In this document: positions 1 to 12,507 of the stretch, piece after piece
How positions within the stretch are numbered: position 1 is the stretch's first letter
Layout of the letters: each line of letters opens with the position of its first letter
Assembly: GCA_050084515.1 (NCBI GenBank)
Contig: CM114273.1
Location: 40,672,001 to 40,736,000 of the forward strand
Direction of reading: 5' to 3'
Source of the DNA: Blasia pusilla
Taxonomy: Eukaryota; Marchantiophyta; Marchantiopsida; Blasiales
Length of the DNA stretch: 64,000 nt
Notes under the pieces: generated by a model
What the model saw: the letters and a program-made list of their open reading frames with translations, nothing else
Told to the model about the DNA's origin: nothing
The model's database searches: none
Made by a program: the position numbers and the translations under genes

Positions 1-650
1 AATAGGCAGAACTGAAGAACTAATTGCGGGGAACCCAGCTCAAGTTCAGGTTTAGGACGGGGCAATCCCCTTGAACCATAAGAATAGCAGGATGGGAACA
101 CAACTAAACTCTTGCGCCTTGTGTGACGATGGGGATGACACCTCTAGTCACTACTCGGTCTCCTGCACACAATTTACAAAACACAGAGCAAGAGCATATG
201 CTGATATTGCTAAGCTGGTAACACCAGAATTGTTCAACACATTCAGTAGCCTTGATTCATTGCCCAAAGCTGCTGCACTGGTAAGTAATGTCTATTTGGG
301 ATCCCAAATGTCTATTGGGGATCCCAAACAGGTAAAGTAGATGGTGTGGTGAAGAGTTTCTTGGTTGACTCAAGAAGCTCCGCACGAACACGTTTTTTGT
401 CAGCACTCACACCATATGAGAGTGTCTCTCTCCTCTCATATGGTACCTTCTTCACTTCTTCCTCTCTCTACACCTATCCCAGTCTCAAGCACCGTCCAAC
501 CCGGGGTCTATGGTCGCAAGGCTACGACAGGCATCACTTAGTGAGTACAGTCTCTCTCTCAACTGTCGCACAAGTTGCGAATCAGAGTCCCATGGCCCGA
601 GTGGATCCCCGTTGGCAACAAATCATGTCATTCTTTCTTCCTCTCGGAAA
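1..650 (+). mobile_element. LINE-type non-LTR retrotransposon, 3' end fragment (copy 1)
   Basis: The first 340 bases read as the C-terminal tail of a LINE reverse transcriptase: a 'KFRTG' block, then a C-x2-C...H-x4-C zinc-binding cluster (CALCDDGDDTSSHYSVSC), then 'FNTFSSLDSLPKAAALVSNVY'. The same protein tail and 3' UTR are found inverted at 63705-62940. Compared with that copy, this one has lost about 15 bases near position 36, between two GGAAC repeats, and has tandemly duplicated a 'gggatccca' segment near 295-330. Frames are broken, so it is a relic. The 3' UTR includes 'cccatggccc' near 589 and continues to about 650. RT catalytic motifs lie outside the window. Family membership is inferred from the typical LINE C-terminal layout. 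Confidence 0.75.
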
Positions 651-929
651 CACAATTTTGTAAGTCCCGCGGCACCCTTCGATCCTTGTGGACAGACACT
701 ACTGAATTAGAGTGACAAACAGACGAATTGTCATCTGAATTGGAGCGCTTAATTTCCATCGCTCCACGACCTCGGTACACTCAAGTGCACCAACAATTCC
801 TCTACTTCCGTCCAAATTCACCAGGTTCTCTATTCTTTACGTTAAAGTCAACGACATCATGAACAACAACAACACACCTCATCCAAGATGTGGTGGCAAC
901 AATTCCTCCGCAGTCATGTCCAATTTCTC

Positions 930-1195
930 TCCTGATCAACACATTCAGCAGCCTAGATTCATCGCTCAAAGCTGCTGCGCTGGTGAGGAACGTGTACCGG
1001 GGATCCCAATCCAGCAAAGTAGATGGTGTTGTAAAGAGCTTCCCGGTTGAAACTTGGAAGCTCCGGGCCGACACTTCGTATTGTCACCAAGCAATCACAC
1101 TATATGAGAGTGTTTCGCTCCTCTCATATGGTACCTTCTTCCTCTCTCTATATGCATCCTGATCTCTTCCACGGAATCTGTGGTCGCAAGGCTAT
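930..1195 (+). mobile_element. LINE-type retrotransposon, 3' end fragment (copy 2)
   Basis: A second, more diverged copy of the same tail lies just downstream. It encodes 'NTFSSLDSSLKAAALVRNVYRGSQSSKVDGVVKS', followed by the same 'CTCATATGGTACCTTCTTC' 3' segment and a degraded 'GGTCGCAAGGCTATGAC' block, then a short CT run at about 1200-1230. The upstream zinc-binding cluster is missing. Two adjacent partial 3' ends suggest nested or repeated insertions. Confidence 0.65.
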
Positions 1196-1230
1196 GACAT
1201 CCACTACTTTCTCTCTCTCTCTCTCTCTCC

Positions 1231-3094
1231 CCACAAGATGGCATGCAATGCTTGGATCACAGGCGAGAGATCCATGACGGGATGACAGACTCCATCTCTC
1301 ACATCTTCCGCAGCCAGTTTGCTACCTTCGATCACTCACTAGTGAAGAGCAAACAATTTCACAGGGAATTCTCCCGACTGATGAGAGCACGGTGATGATT
1401 CCATACCCTCTCTCTCTCCTTGAAACAATCGCTCACTGCGTACAATGCTCACGATCTACGACCGCATGACATGGCGTGTCGGAATCTCCAGTTCTTTTCA
1501 TGCGCTATTACTGTTCCACAATCGCCAACTCTCATTCATGAACGTCACCGCTTCGCATCGAGCGGATGAGCGCGCTATCCCTTGCGCGCACGACCCCATT
1601 TTTTAATCGAATCGCGAGTTCTCCCCTCCCACTCCTCGCGTCACCGCAATTCCTGGACCAGGAATTTCCTCCCGTGCTTCCCTCCCATCCTCCATCCACA
1701 ATATCTGGATCGCCGCTGGCGGTGGTGCTCGTTCTCCCCTTTCCTCTCGCTCCCATCGTCTTGCCTTCAAGCTTTGTATTCTTCCTTAGCGCCATCTCTT
1801 TCAACCTTTATATTCTACCGCACCACTTTCAGCGACTGCTCTTCGTTTCCAGTTTTACCCGATGCTTCAGGACCTCCTTCCACTACAACTACTCCGGCGG
1901 ACGGACGGAAGGAAATAGGGAGTATGTTCCCCGTATTCTTTCGTAAGTTCCCAGTCTCAATATTCAGATTTGAGGCTCGGGTTTACTATCCTAACCCCTG
2001 GTCGAGTTACTTTAACTGGTATTCACGGATATCCGGCCGAACTGCCTCCGTGGGCCCGCGTCCTGACCGAAGCGGAATGCCGGGCGAGTGCTGTTCCCAA
2101 GCATGCGTTCTTGTATCCTGTTGGTTCTTCTAGCTCCTTTATTTTAATGGTACATGCACCGTAAATTTTACATTCAATACTTTTTGTAATATATTTTCAA
2201 AATGGAAAAAAGACAAGTACTGCTTATTCAATTGTAGAATATTCCAGACTAAGAGGAATTTATTACTTTCCACTTGGAGACCAGGGAAGGCTCAATGGTA
2301 TATGATTTGCTTGTTGTAGAGGATAAAAGAGTACTTATCTTTTGAAAACGCCGACTCGTCCTTGTGGAGCGTGCTCAACTGCCCGCTATCCTGCCAACAA
2401 TAAGAAATAAGAAACTTTGAGGACTATGGCGGAGGAGATGGAGGGACGTCTAGAATTGTATTTATAACTATTTCCATGGTAATCCAATCTTTTCAATCTA
2501 AAGCCCAACGTGTTCATCTTCTCAAGCTTGAACTTTGGGGTCTTCTTTTCCACTTAAGATTGACTTTTCCAAAGTTCTTGGGATCTTTGGACCTCCTTCT
2601 CTCCTAAATGTGCTCATAGATTCCTATACGCAATTTCACATATAGCGCTCTCCTTATAGAGTGATATCGAGTTACCATCGATTTAAGGGATTCCTCTTGC
2701 TTTTTTCGATCTTTTGATACGGGCTGGGCCCAACATTAAGAACTCATTCCCTCATAGCAGTCATTGGTGGATGGCTCACTTACTCCTCACATCCTCTTTT
2801 TTGGAGGATCCATTTCTGGCTCGAAAGTACTTTCGTACCGAACGACGGATTTCGAGAGTGGCCACCCAGCCGCGATATGAACCTGCGCGCGAGATTTCGA
2901 ATTGGCCGGCAGAAATGGCTTGCGGACAGTTCAATATTTCGAAGAATCAGGAATATGCAGTCCTATGTCCGATACTGTGGGAGAAGGTGTGCATGAACCA
3001 TGCAGCACTCCTGTGAAAGGACCGTGCGTTTGGGAATAGTGGCCGAGAAACCTGGGCCTAAGTATGAGGAAACGCATGACAAGTAATTGATCTG
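1231..3094. other. Unassigned intergenic DNA
   Basis: I recognise no gene here. The longest open stretch (1582-2133, +) is pyrimidine-rich, Ser/Pro/Arg-rich in translation, and overlaps open frames in two other registers, which points to composition rather than coding. From about 2160 the sequence turns AT-rich. It could hold a promoter or UTR, but nothing in it decides that. Confidence 0.5.
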
Positions 3095-3870
3095 CTAGGG
3101 CGTAGGAGCCAACGAACTGTCTTGAGTGTAACTTTGTCCCACGGTGTCGGATGAGGTTGAGGATAGGTCCGTTGTGTCAGGAACGTCATTTCTGACAACT
3201 TTCCTGTTGAGGTCTTTCACATTAGGATGACTTGTTGACCAGGTTACCCGCCCCTGGTAACCTGTGCGCGCAGGTTACCAAGAGGATAGCTATTTTTAGG
3301 GGAAGAGCCTTTTGGCTCTTCCCAACCCTATATAAGGGAGGAAGATGGCTTTCCCAAGCCATCTTTCACATGTTGGGCGGTTGGAACACCTCTCTTGTAT
3401 GTGAGTGAGATAGGACTAGGGTGCTAGCGTCCAGATTCCTTGATAGCGCAGGGTGGACAAGGCTCGATATGCCGATCTAGATTGAGGAGTGGAATTTTAG
3501 GCCGAGTGTGCCGTTTTTACTATTCTTTGATTTTACATGAGAAAGATGTCAAGGGGTTGGTGGGAATTCATTGTTTGTAGGTAGGCAAGCGAGTTGCCTC
3601 GGTCGGGAGCCCCTAGAGACGCGTGTGTTACGAGCGTTGGTCATTTTTCTACTCGAAAGACCGTGCGCGGAAGCGCTCCTCATTTTTCCCTGATTTTTGT
3701 TGGTAGCGGACTAGGGTATGGCAGTAGCAGTGTAGCGGTAGTAGCGCTCAGGAGAGTATCATCGACGGGTGAGCGATGAATGTCGTAAAATTCGGGAAGG
3801 AGAGAGTGTGTGCGTTCATACCTTGCAGCCGCCGAGGGGCTAGTTAGGGCGCGGCCGATCTAGGATTAGG
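3095..3870 (+). mobile_element. Ty3/gypsy LTR plus 5' leader, truncated copy (LTR1)
   Basis: From 'agggcgtaggagcc' on, this matches the LTRs at 12025 and 20879 almost base for base: the same hairpin, the same CCTATATAAG TATA region, and the same 'ccgtttttac' end. It then continues into the same internal leader ('gtaggcaagcgagttgcct', 'cttgcagccgccg') to about 3870, where similarity fades. The first ~70 bases of the LTR are missing or diverged, and no gag or pol follows. It is a truncated relative of the element at 12-21.5 kb, in the same orientation. Confidence 0.85.
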
Positions 3871-5046
3871 TCACGGCTTACACATACGTAGTTGTCGATG
3901 GACATAACTGGTTAGGTCTAAACGGACGCAGGGAGCTAGGGAGGTGCGCTGCATAGGAGAGCGTGTAAAGCGGGCAGAGGCATCGGGGCAGCGAGAGTAG
4001 CGTCACCAGAGTCGCAAGGACCGTGAACGAGAGTGCACAGGGCACCGTGCCAAGTTGAGAGGGTCCAGGGATTGGGGTCTAACTGAAACCAAGGTCGGAG
4101 CTGTTGTTGGGTCGGAGGTGTTGCTGGGTCGGACGGAGGCTGAAGAGTTTGGAGGAAGGGGCTCAAAGCGTGCGGGAAGTGTGAGGGATGGAAGGTTGGT
4201 CGCATAGGGTTACGTGCCTTAAATGGGGATCACGCAGGCTCAAGGCCTAAGGCATAAGGGTCCGGACCCCAACAGCCCCATGGCGTTTAAGCCCCTTCCG
4301 AAAGGCTCTCGATAGACCGTGAACTCAGAGTCTTTATGGCTCGGGGTCCTCCATAACCTCCGGTCCTCCGCCCCTATCCACCTCCGACCCCCCCGGAACG
4401 CCCCTATCCACCCGTCATCCCACCTCGACCCGCTCTCACACCTCTCCCTATGTACCCATCCCAGTAGGCGATGCCATTGCATATGGGCATGGTAATGGCC
4501 TAGAAGTAGTTACCTTCGCGTTTAGTAGTTCCAAGTTTTGCATGGAGGCTCCATCCAAAGACAACCAATGAGTCGCCTCCAAGTCTCCAAAGTCGATCCC
4601 CACCTTCTTTGTGTGACGAATAGTTGGGTCATAAGGATGAACGGTGTAGATTTGGGTTCGTTTAGATCCAACCGTCTAGTAGCCACTAATGACCTTCTCC
4701 AATTTCGAGATCGACGCCTCAGTTTTGCAATTGGCGAGCAGGGAGTGAGCGGAGTTTCGGCGCCGCAGCCTAAGGGAGACTCAGGGCACCAGGACGGGGG
4801 CTCATTACAACACAAAGAACCCTCTTAGAATAGGCTCAACTCAAGCCATCCACTACAAAAGAGAAAAGGAACATGGTGGAAAAGGCAATAGATGAAAAAG
4901 CATGAGAGAACCTAAATGTGGTCTATCAACTTTATAATTAAAAAAAACCTCAAAATAGGACAAAGAAAGGTAATAACATCTGAGGAGAGTCAAAAAATGC
5001 ATAAAAGAATGCAAAAAGAAAATAGCAACTAGCCAACGCAAACACC
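3871..5046. other. Unassigned DNA between LTR1 fragment and LINE
   Basis: Moderately GC-rich up to about 4820. It contains repeated 'gttgggtcgg' words near 4100 that could be a diverged continuation of the gypsy leader. Open stretches on both strands are short and mutually overlapping. No protein family is recognised. Confidence 0.4.
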
Positions 5047-8011
5047 GACTCAACGAGCTACACAATTGATAGCCTGAAACAAATCTGACAAGAACACGAG
5101 TGGTTGGTCATACGTGAATGGAAGACAAGGGGAGCAACCCCCCACCACCTCCGCACGATGTATCAATGCCAATGCTTCTGCACGTTGTAAGGCCATTGAG
5201 ATGCATTGCCGAAAATAAGTAGTAACTACAGAGAGAGAAGCACTACATGAAGGGGCAAGGTGATGATTCTTGAGGGAGTGGTGAGCACATGTTTTCAGGA
5301 AAGTATCAAAAGACACATATAAATGACCGAATACTTCCACTACAAAAGGAATAAATCCATCAATCGCATGTCTCACAACATAACTTAACTCCTTGATTCT
5401 TGCTGTAGCTTCGACCGCCGAACCTTTGGTATGTGTGGCTCGACACACCAAGTCATAACGTGGTGGATCAGCAACCACCACATGACCTAGTGTCTGAAAT
5501 CCACCTCAAGATATAACAAGATTCCCTCTCCGACAAGAGGTTGCTTGTGTGATTGAAGGTAGGACATGGAGTTGCTCTTGCCCCAACGGTATTTCCTGCA
5601 ATACGAGTCATCGATGCTACCGCCTCTCTAATGATATCATGTGTGGACGTTCGTTATCCACCATGTGCACATTGGAGAATATGGATACCCTTGGCATCAA
5701 TGGGATCCCTGCATACACAATTTGGCACACCTAAGAGAGAAGGATGGGGAAGTCCAAGGCGTAATTGCAAAGTTGTCGAGAATATACTTTGAAAAACACA
5801 AAATGGAAGAATAAGAAGATTTGCAGTAAGCCACGCCCCTACTCTAGTACCCGCACATGAGCGCACACAAGCTTGATGAGCGTCAGAGGATGCCTCGGAG
5901 AGAATGCTGGAAAAGTTGATTTTGATGCAGATTCTCGGAGATATGCTCTTGAAGTCGATCAAGCCCTTTCATAATCAATTGACTAAAAGGGGGTAGAATT
6001 GCTTGTGTAGTAAGAGGAAGACGAGCTCATGTAGATCTCAATTGTTGTTGAAATAACAAGTCCCCCTCCTCTACATGGGCGATATGATCCATCAAGATAG
6101 GTGTATCTCCTTGGAGAAACCTTGAAGCCATAATCGGTGCTACCAATGCCCAACTCCCCAAAAAGGCTGCGGGAGCAGATGCGACTGTGGAGGAAAGTCC
6201 CACCCCTCCAAAAGAAATAGGCAAGATAGCTTGTCATGAAGTCAAGACACCATCCTCTCCCTCAAAGGTATTCGGGCCAAGAAGTTGACCAAAAGTTGCC
6301 AAGATAAAAATATCAAAAGAGGCCAACCGATGTAAGAACCTTGCAATGGGAGGACAAGTACGAAGAAGGTAGGAAGGACGTCGTAGAAAAAATTGGGAGA
6401 GAATCCCATAAGCCACTTGGGGATCCCCAAGATGAGGTAACAAATGAAGCCATTCCACGTCTTTCAAAAGGGACTCATCCAAGAACTTTGAGACAAAGTC
6501 GATGAAGCCAATTGGGACCCCAAAAACCCTAACCCCTTCAATATAGATGGTAAAATTAGGAGTAGGTGGAATGAATGTTGAGGGAAGGGATGAAAGAGAC
6601 CTTACTCCACATTTACTAGGTTAGACTTTAAGGTTTAAGAAAGAGAGTTGCTCTACGAAATAGGTATAAGCAGGAACCACTTCAGAAGGACCTATAATGT
6701 GAGTGTCATCAACAATAGAAGGGAAAAGACAAGATGGAAATGCTTGCGTTGATGCTCGAAGGGCTCAAAAATGGGCAATGGCAAAGAGTGGGCCACCTAT
6801 GGGATCATCTTGACGTGTGCCACAAGCCGATTGTAGAATACTATATTCCTCGGAAGTAGCATGATGAGAATAGATAATAGGCATATCCTAGGCATAGAAG
6901 GAGCAAAAAAATGGAATGAGACTCGCAAGTTGTCCTCCTTCACAACGTAACTCCTCAAAGATGGCTGCACGAGAAACTGAATTGAATGCGTTTGCCACAT
7001 CAACTTGAATTGCTATCCAATCTAGATGAATATCAAGAGTGGAGTGAATCCCATACACCACAGCCTCACAACCTCCAGGAGTTACCACTCCAAATTGATG
7101 AGGAAATAAGTGGGCACTAAAGTGAGGATGAAATTGCAAGCATAGGGATCGACTAACCAAGCGGTATAAAACCTCTCCAATAGCCAAAGGACGCACACCT
7201 AAAGGAGGCTTATCCATAGCCAACAAACGACAAGCCCCTAAGAGCCTAGAGATAGAGAATGGGATACGACCTACCGCCATATGTGCACACATCTTGTATA
7301 GAGAGACAAAGCCACTTGTCGAATCTGCCGGGATAAAGCAATTACGGAGATGCTCAAAAACCATCCCTATAGCCCGCTTGCTGATAAGCGAGGAGTTAGC
7401 AGAAAAGCCCTTGTGAAAACCTCCAAGTCAAGGTCCGTTGCATAGTCTTCCACAAAAGGTGGAGCATCGCCACCTGAAGGAGGGTGAAGAGCTTCTAAGA
7501 GAGCCACTACTTCCGTACTTGGAACAGCCGGAGAAAGAGGACCTCATACTCGAGCTCCACGTGAAAACTCACCAACCTGCCCCAAAAGTAGACTTTGTCA
7601 AAGGCGTTGTTGTATTGAAGGCCTCCCATGATTGGCATGTTGAGTGGGATGAGCTGCAACTAAGGCCTCTGCTCGAAGTACATGCTCATTATGAAGATTC
7701 TCCCAATCCCCACACATAAAGCGTTGAATACGTGTGGAGGTTTCACAATGATCCATCGCACGGACCCTTGGAGGGAGGACTAAAACCCATTGTGGGAAGA
7801 GTAATAGGAGATACCAAGAATTGATATCTGTGGGATCATGCACTAACCTTTCTAATGGGAAAAGCAAAACTTTTTGAGTGATGGGGCGAAGAGCAATAGG
7901 GATGAGAGTGTAGAGTGTAGGACGAGGAAGACCTGGATGGAAAGAGCGAAGGAGATCAATTTGGCTTCCCTCATCCAATTCAACCACTTGGTCTCTTAGA
8001 GCCTTCTCCAC
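5047..8011 (-). mobile_element. Non-LTR retrotransposon pol relic with RT and C-terminal endonuclease-like domain
   Basis: Read from 8011 down to 5047, the minus strand holds one decayed polymerase. The N-terminal region (8011-7598) is followed by RT: 'PLGVRPLAIGEVLYRLV' (about 7200), motif A 'QVDVANAFNSV' (about 7000), motif B 'GTRQDDPIGGPLF' (about 6800) and motif C 'VDDTHIIG' (about 6694-6717; usually ADD in relatives). A thumb-like region (6482-5983) includes 'LPISFGGVGLSST'. The C-terminus has 'GAWLTANLLILPF', 'LRLGLPHPSLLGV', a C-x-C...H-x3-C cluster followed by 'HGG...THD', and 'LGHVVVADPPRYDLVCRA'. That arrangement recalls the zinc cluster plus restriction-like endonuclease of R2/NeSL-type elements (inference). 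Several frameshifts and stops (for example before 'DMPIIYSHH') make it a pseudogene. Confidence 0.8.
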
Positions 8012-10400
8012 TCATGCATAAAGTAAAAACCGTAGAGTTGGATGATATTTTGATCGATAGGACAATGTGTTCAAAGATCATTCATTTCCATCCTATATGT
8101 TTGCTCCTTCTTATAGTCCTTTGAGTCCCTTTATTTATTCAAATTGCGGCATAAGAGAGTATTGTGACATGCACTTGCAAATTCCAAACATTACGCTCCA
8201 TAACCTACCCCTATTAATCAACTACTCCAAAGTCCACACACTTGTAATGCCAACTTGACTTCGACGCAATCCTTAATTTTCTCAACTCAAACAAGAAATT
8301 GATTCAAGAACCCATTCTTGCTTTCAAACCAATTTCTTTCTTTCTTTCTTTGGACAAGAGGAGGAAGAAAAGACATGTGACAAGCTCAGAAGGAAGGAAC
8401 TAAGAACAAGGGGTGCAATCATAAACATAAAGATGAATCTAATAAGAAACAAGAAAAGTTGGAGAAGAATATTCATAAATCTATTTTCATTATGGAGGTT
8501 GGGTATGAAGTATCTAATGAGTTTATAGATTTTGAGTTTATTTAGGATTTTCTTTGGGATGTCCAGTAAGCTTTTCATCTTTTATAAAATTGAGAAAAAG
8601 TCAGGATTCCAAGATTTCCTTTTTATAATTTCATGCAAGAATATTTCTTAATGTTATTTCAAATTTTAGTCACAAGTGGAGTCCAATGTTCAAGGCATAT
8701 TTTTTACTATATTATGGTTTTTTTTATATTATAATAAAAGTATGGATATTCCCCTTTAGTTTGTTAAAGGGATTTTTATGAGTTCTTCTTTTCATGCATG
8801 ATTGTCTTTTGAATAGGTCTATTCTTATGCTTTCACTAAGTGGATTTCTTGTCATTTATAGCTTCTTTTTTAGCTCAAGATGAATAAATAATGCATGTCC
8901 CAACATTTTTAGGGGACATATATGCATGAACATACTAATTATCTAAGAAGTCAACCTTCTATGTATCAAAAGTAAAACAAATGATCGAAGACAAAGAATT
9001 GAAAATTGAAAATTATCCAGAGGCATGTTTTCCCTTTTGTCTCCTATGTTTAGATTTGGTAATCATCCATATCAATTCTTTAATGCAAGGCAAGGGTTTT
9101 CATTTCACATCCTAAATTGCAATCCATTTTTTTATTGTAAAATTTGAACATTCACTTCAGATTTTAATTATGAAAGGTATATCCATTCCTAACCAATGAA
9201 TCCGGTTCCCTCCCACGGCTAAGATGCCCCTTCATCTACTTTTGGCCCAATTCATCATTCCTCTTATTTCTTTGGCCCACATTATCCTTCTTGGGGTGAC
9301 TCCATGCAAGGCCACAAGGGCTATGGATTTCCAACATAAGTCCAAGTTCATGGATTCACCCGTTTTAGGAGGGATTGGTCATATCTACATCCTATATAGA
9401 ATAGATTTTTTTTACCAAATTTCATTAAGAAGGGGTGTACAACTTCTCCTTCTTCTTCATCACCACTCATGTCTATTCCACTCATCATATCTAGTGTTAT
9501 CCTCTGATCTTGGGCACATAATTTGATTGTCAAGTGAATCTCGAGTCCATCATCTATGAAACCTAGTAAATTCTTATGAGAGCTAATCTGAACTTTCTAT
9601 GCAATGAATCCACTTAACCTCTTTGGTTTGAACTTTGAATGTTGTGAATTTGGATTATGGAAGTTAAGCCTTCTTAAAAGTGGAGCCTCGACAAAAGTTG
9701 ACACATCTAAGATTACACCCTCTGGTTAATTTGAACATGAATCCATAGCATCTAGTAGCTCGGGGTAAAAAAGAATTAAATTTTTATGATCATTTATAAA
9801 CATTTTAATTTCAAATTTTAAGTTTAATTTCCACTTTTTTAAATCTTGAAAGAGTTTTAAAATTTCACCTTTAAATAATACTCAACTCCCCCATATAATT
9901 TCACTCCTCTATAAATTTTTAGTTAATTTTAATTAATGAAATAATTTCCCTTTTCCATTAAATTTCATTTTCCTTTCCCAAATCATCACATGTGAATTAA
10001 AATGATTATTTTTTTAAAATCATAAAAATATTCATTTCAAAATTTACAAATAATTTATATATTTTTAAATCTTAGAAGAAAATTTACATCTTCTCTTTTA
10101 GATAATTTCACTCTTCAATTAAAATTGAAATGATGTGTCAATCCCCTAAATAATTTTATCTTTCCATACAATTTGAATAATTTCTACTCCTTCGTTAAAC
10201 CATTTTCCCTTCTAATCAAAGGTACAAATTTATTAATTTTTTCAAAATCATCCCACTTTATTATCACTAAAGATCACTCATTTTAATATTCATTAATTAA
10301 ATTATAAATTTACTGATAAATATTTTCTCTTCCATTCAAATCTTTTACCTATTTCACATGATGTTAAATTTAAACACGTTATTATTTTGTCGTATTACCC
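8012..10400. other. AT-rich intergenic DNA, no gene seen
   Basis: Strongly AT-rich, with many short homopolymer runs and polypyrimidine stretches near 8330-8350. Open frames are short and rich in Ile, Phe, Leu and Asn, as expected by chance. No repeat boundary or RNA gene is recognised. Confidence 0.5.
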
Positions 10401-10847
10401 TATTATTTTGTCGTACTTTACGGTCGCTGTTATAGTATAAATTATAATATAGATTCATTAAAAACCTTATATTGCGGATAATTGTTATGAACTTATGAAG
10501 TTCTGTTTCCGTACATCGCGCCAGCTGGGACCCATGTGCATCATGAGTCACTGAATGACCAGGATACGATCTGTCGCTCTGGAGCCGTTGATTCTCGCCA
10601 CTGTACGTGCCTACGCGGGACAGTGCCGCAAGGTAAAGATGATATGGATCTTTCATGCGAATTACCGCCACAATGCCTGCGATCCTGCCAAGACCCAAAC
10701 TGGAGGTTGGGGAAAAGCAGAGGTCAGCAGCAGCCGGGCCCGGGCGGGCAGTGGGGCACACAGATCCAGCCCATTGACTTGCGTTTGCGGCTTGTCGCTT
10801 TGCGGGGAACTGTCGAACCGTTGACGACGGCATCCGTCCAGAAAGAA
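10401..10847. other. GC-rich block next to a LINE tail
   Basis: A compositional island in AT-rich surroundings. It is open on several overlapping frames of both strands (up to 218 codons on the minus strand), which is what GC-rich non-coding DNA often gives. It abuts the inverted LINE tail at 10848-10902, so on the minus strand it is the target or downstream flank of that insertion. No family is recognised. Confidence 0.35.
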
Positions 10848-10902
10848 AAAGATGCACTTCGATAAAAACGAGTGATGGAAAACCCATCGGAAGTACAAAA
10901 GG
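10848..10902 (-). repeat. LINE (L1-like) 3' tail, short copy
   Basis: On the minus strand this reads 'TTTTGTACTTCCGATGGG' followed by 'TTTTCCATCACTCG' and ends 'TCGAAGTGCATCTT'. The same string occurs at 33811-33948 (+) and 45029-45188 (+), and diverged at 59818-59965 (-). Sequences diverge directly after GTGCATCTT in the three close copies, so this is the 3' terminus of the repeat. Only about 55 bases remain, consistent with severe 5' truncation by target-primed reverse transcription. Confidence 0.7.
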
Positions 10903-11717
10903 GTGTTGACAAAACTGACAAAGGCACACGTTGAAATGGCATTTGAAGTTTGAACTTTCGAACTGCCACCCGACATACTGGCGTCCGAGGAATGGACACT
11001 GGACTTGCAAAGGTCCGACATTTCAAGTTTTGTATCGTTCCTCCACGAAAATAGTGAAAATTGAAGTTTTTATCTCGGGTGGGAAGTTCTGTTTTTATTA
11101 CCAGTATGAATTTTGGATTTTTAAAGAGGGTTTGGGAACGGGGCTTGCCTAGTATTTTTCATCTATCCAATTTTTTTCCTTTCATCTATCTACTAGTGAG
11201 AATGCCCAGGGCCAAATTTTAGCACATAAAACTCTCTCGTTACTAAGTTTGCTGCTATGGGGCTCTTCTTTTTCATCTCTTCTACCCGGTTTTGGCCGTT
11301 GTCAAGTAAGTAAGATAGCGCGCGGAACTTAGGCCGCGCGGAATTCGCGTAGATCTTGTTTAACTCAAGGGATTTTAAATTAGAGCTTAAGAGGCTTAAA
11401 TGTTGCGTGTCATCTCCACAACGGAAGTTCTTATCTGTTTGTGCCATGCAAATGCGCAGCTAGAGATATCTATATCATAGTAAGAAAAAAAATGATAATC
11501 TGGATCCTTTGGGAGTTCGAACCAAAATTCGGAATAAATCGAAAACGAAGGCATAAGTCAAAGGAGCTACATCGGTGAAGGAAGTGTCGACCACTGAATG
11601 CCAGGAATGCGGTGGGCTTCTTGGTATTTGCAGACCATGCAACGCGAACAAATCATCCATTGAACTGAACGTGAAGACTGTGTCAAAATCCGCCACTACA
11701 GATTCTCTGTCAACAAG

Positions 11718-11820
<103 letters not shown>

Positions 11821-12024
11821 GGCGCGCTCCTTCTTGGAATTCATTCGCAGCGAGCGCGTAAGAAGATTTCATAAAAACTGGGAATTCGTAAAAATTTGTT
11901 GGGTGTAGCCATAGTCAGATAGTCCCCTTGATCTCCGAATGTTCCCCCCTTCGGCTTCCTTGATGCCCCGTGTGGAACCAGGGCAAGACTCTCAGACAAC
12001 ATGTTTGTATTTAAGCGAAGGTCT

Positions 12025-12507
12025 TGTCACATCTGAGTAGCCGATAGGCCGAGATCTATCGTGGATAGGGCGTAGGAGCCAGCGGACTATCTTGAGTGTA
12101 ACTTTGTCCCACGGTGTCGGATGAGGTTGAGGATAGGTTCATTGTGTCAGGAACGTCGTTTCTGACAACTTTCTTGATGAGGTCCTTTACAGTCGGGTGA
12201 CTTGTTGACCAGGTCACCCGCCCTTGGTAACGTGTGCTCTCAGGTTACCAAGGGGAGGGCTATTTTTAGGGGAAGAGCCTTTTGGCTCTTCCCAACCCTA
12301 TATAAGAGAGGAAGATGGCTTTCCTAAGCCATCTTTCTCATGTTGGGCCGTTGGAGCACCTCCCTTGTATGTGTGTGAGAAAGGACTAGGTTGCTAGCAT
12401 CCTGATTCCTTGATAGCATAGGGTGGACGAGGCTCAATATGCCGATGTAGATTGAGGAGTGGAGTTTTAGGCCGGGTGTGCCGTTTTTACTACTCTCTAT
12501 TTTTACA
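12025..12507 (+). repeat. 5' LTR of the gypsy element (LTR2)
   Basis: Starts with TG at 12025, where similarity to the 3' LTR begins sharply. The right end is less certain: similarity to the 3' LTR stops near 12500, whereas the truncated copy at 3.1 kb matches on past it into the leader. I take ...TTTTACA at 12507 as the likely end. Scattered substitutions separate it from the 3' LTR, so the insertion is not recent. Confidence 0.85.
12270..12335 (+). promoter_or_regulatory. LTR promoter: TATA box bracketed by two perfect hairpins
   Basis: A TATATAAG box lies at 12299-12306. Just upstream, 12270-12279 (GGGAAGAGCC) and 12284-12293 (GGCTCTTCCC) form a perfect 10-bp stem with a TTTT loop. Just downstream, 12312-12321 (AAGATGGCTT) and 12326-12335 (AAGCCATCTT) form a second perfect 10-bp stem with a 4-nt loop, about where transcription should begin. 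All three close LTR copies keep both stems. The ancient relative near 56.5 kb keeps most of each. Confidence 0.75.

Noticed and set aside
1582-2133. 183-codon plus-strand frame
   Set aside because: It is pyrimidine-rich and overlaps open frames in other registers, with no domain or splice signal.
10354-11010. 218-codon minus-strand frame
   Set aside because: It runs through a LINE tail and a GC-rich block with three other overlapping frames. No protein family is visible and the start lies in unrelated flank.
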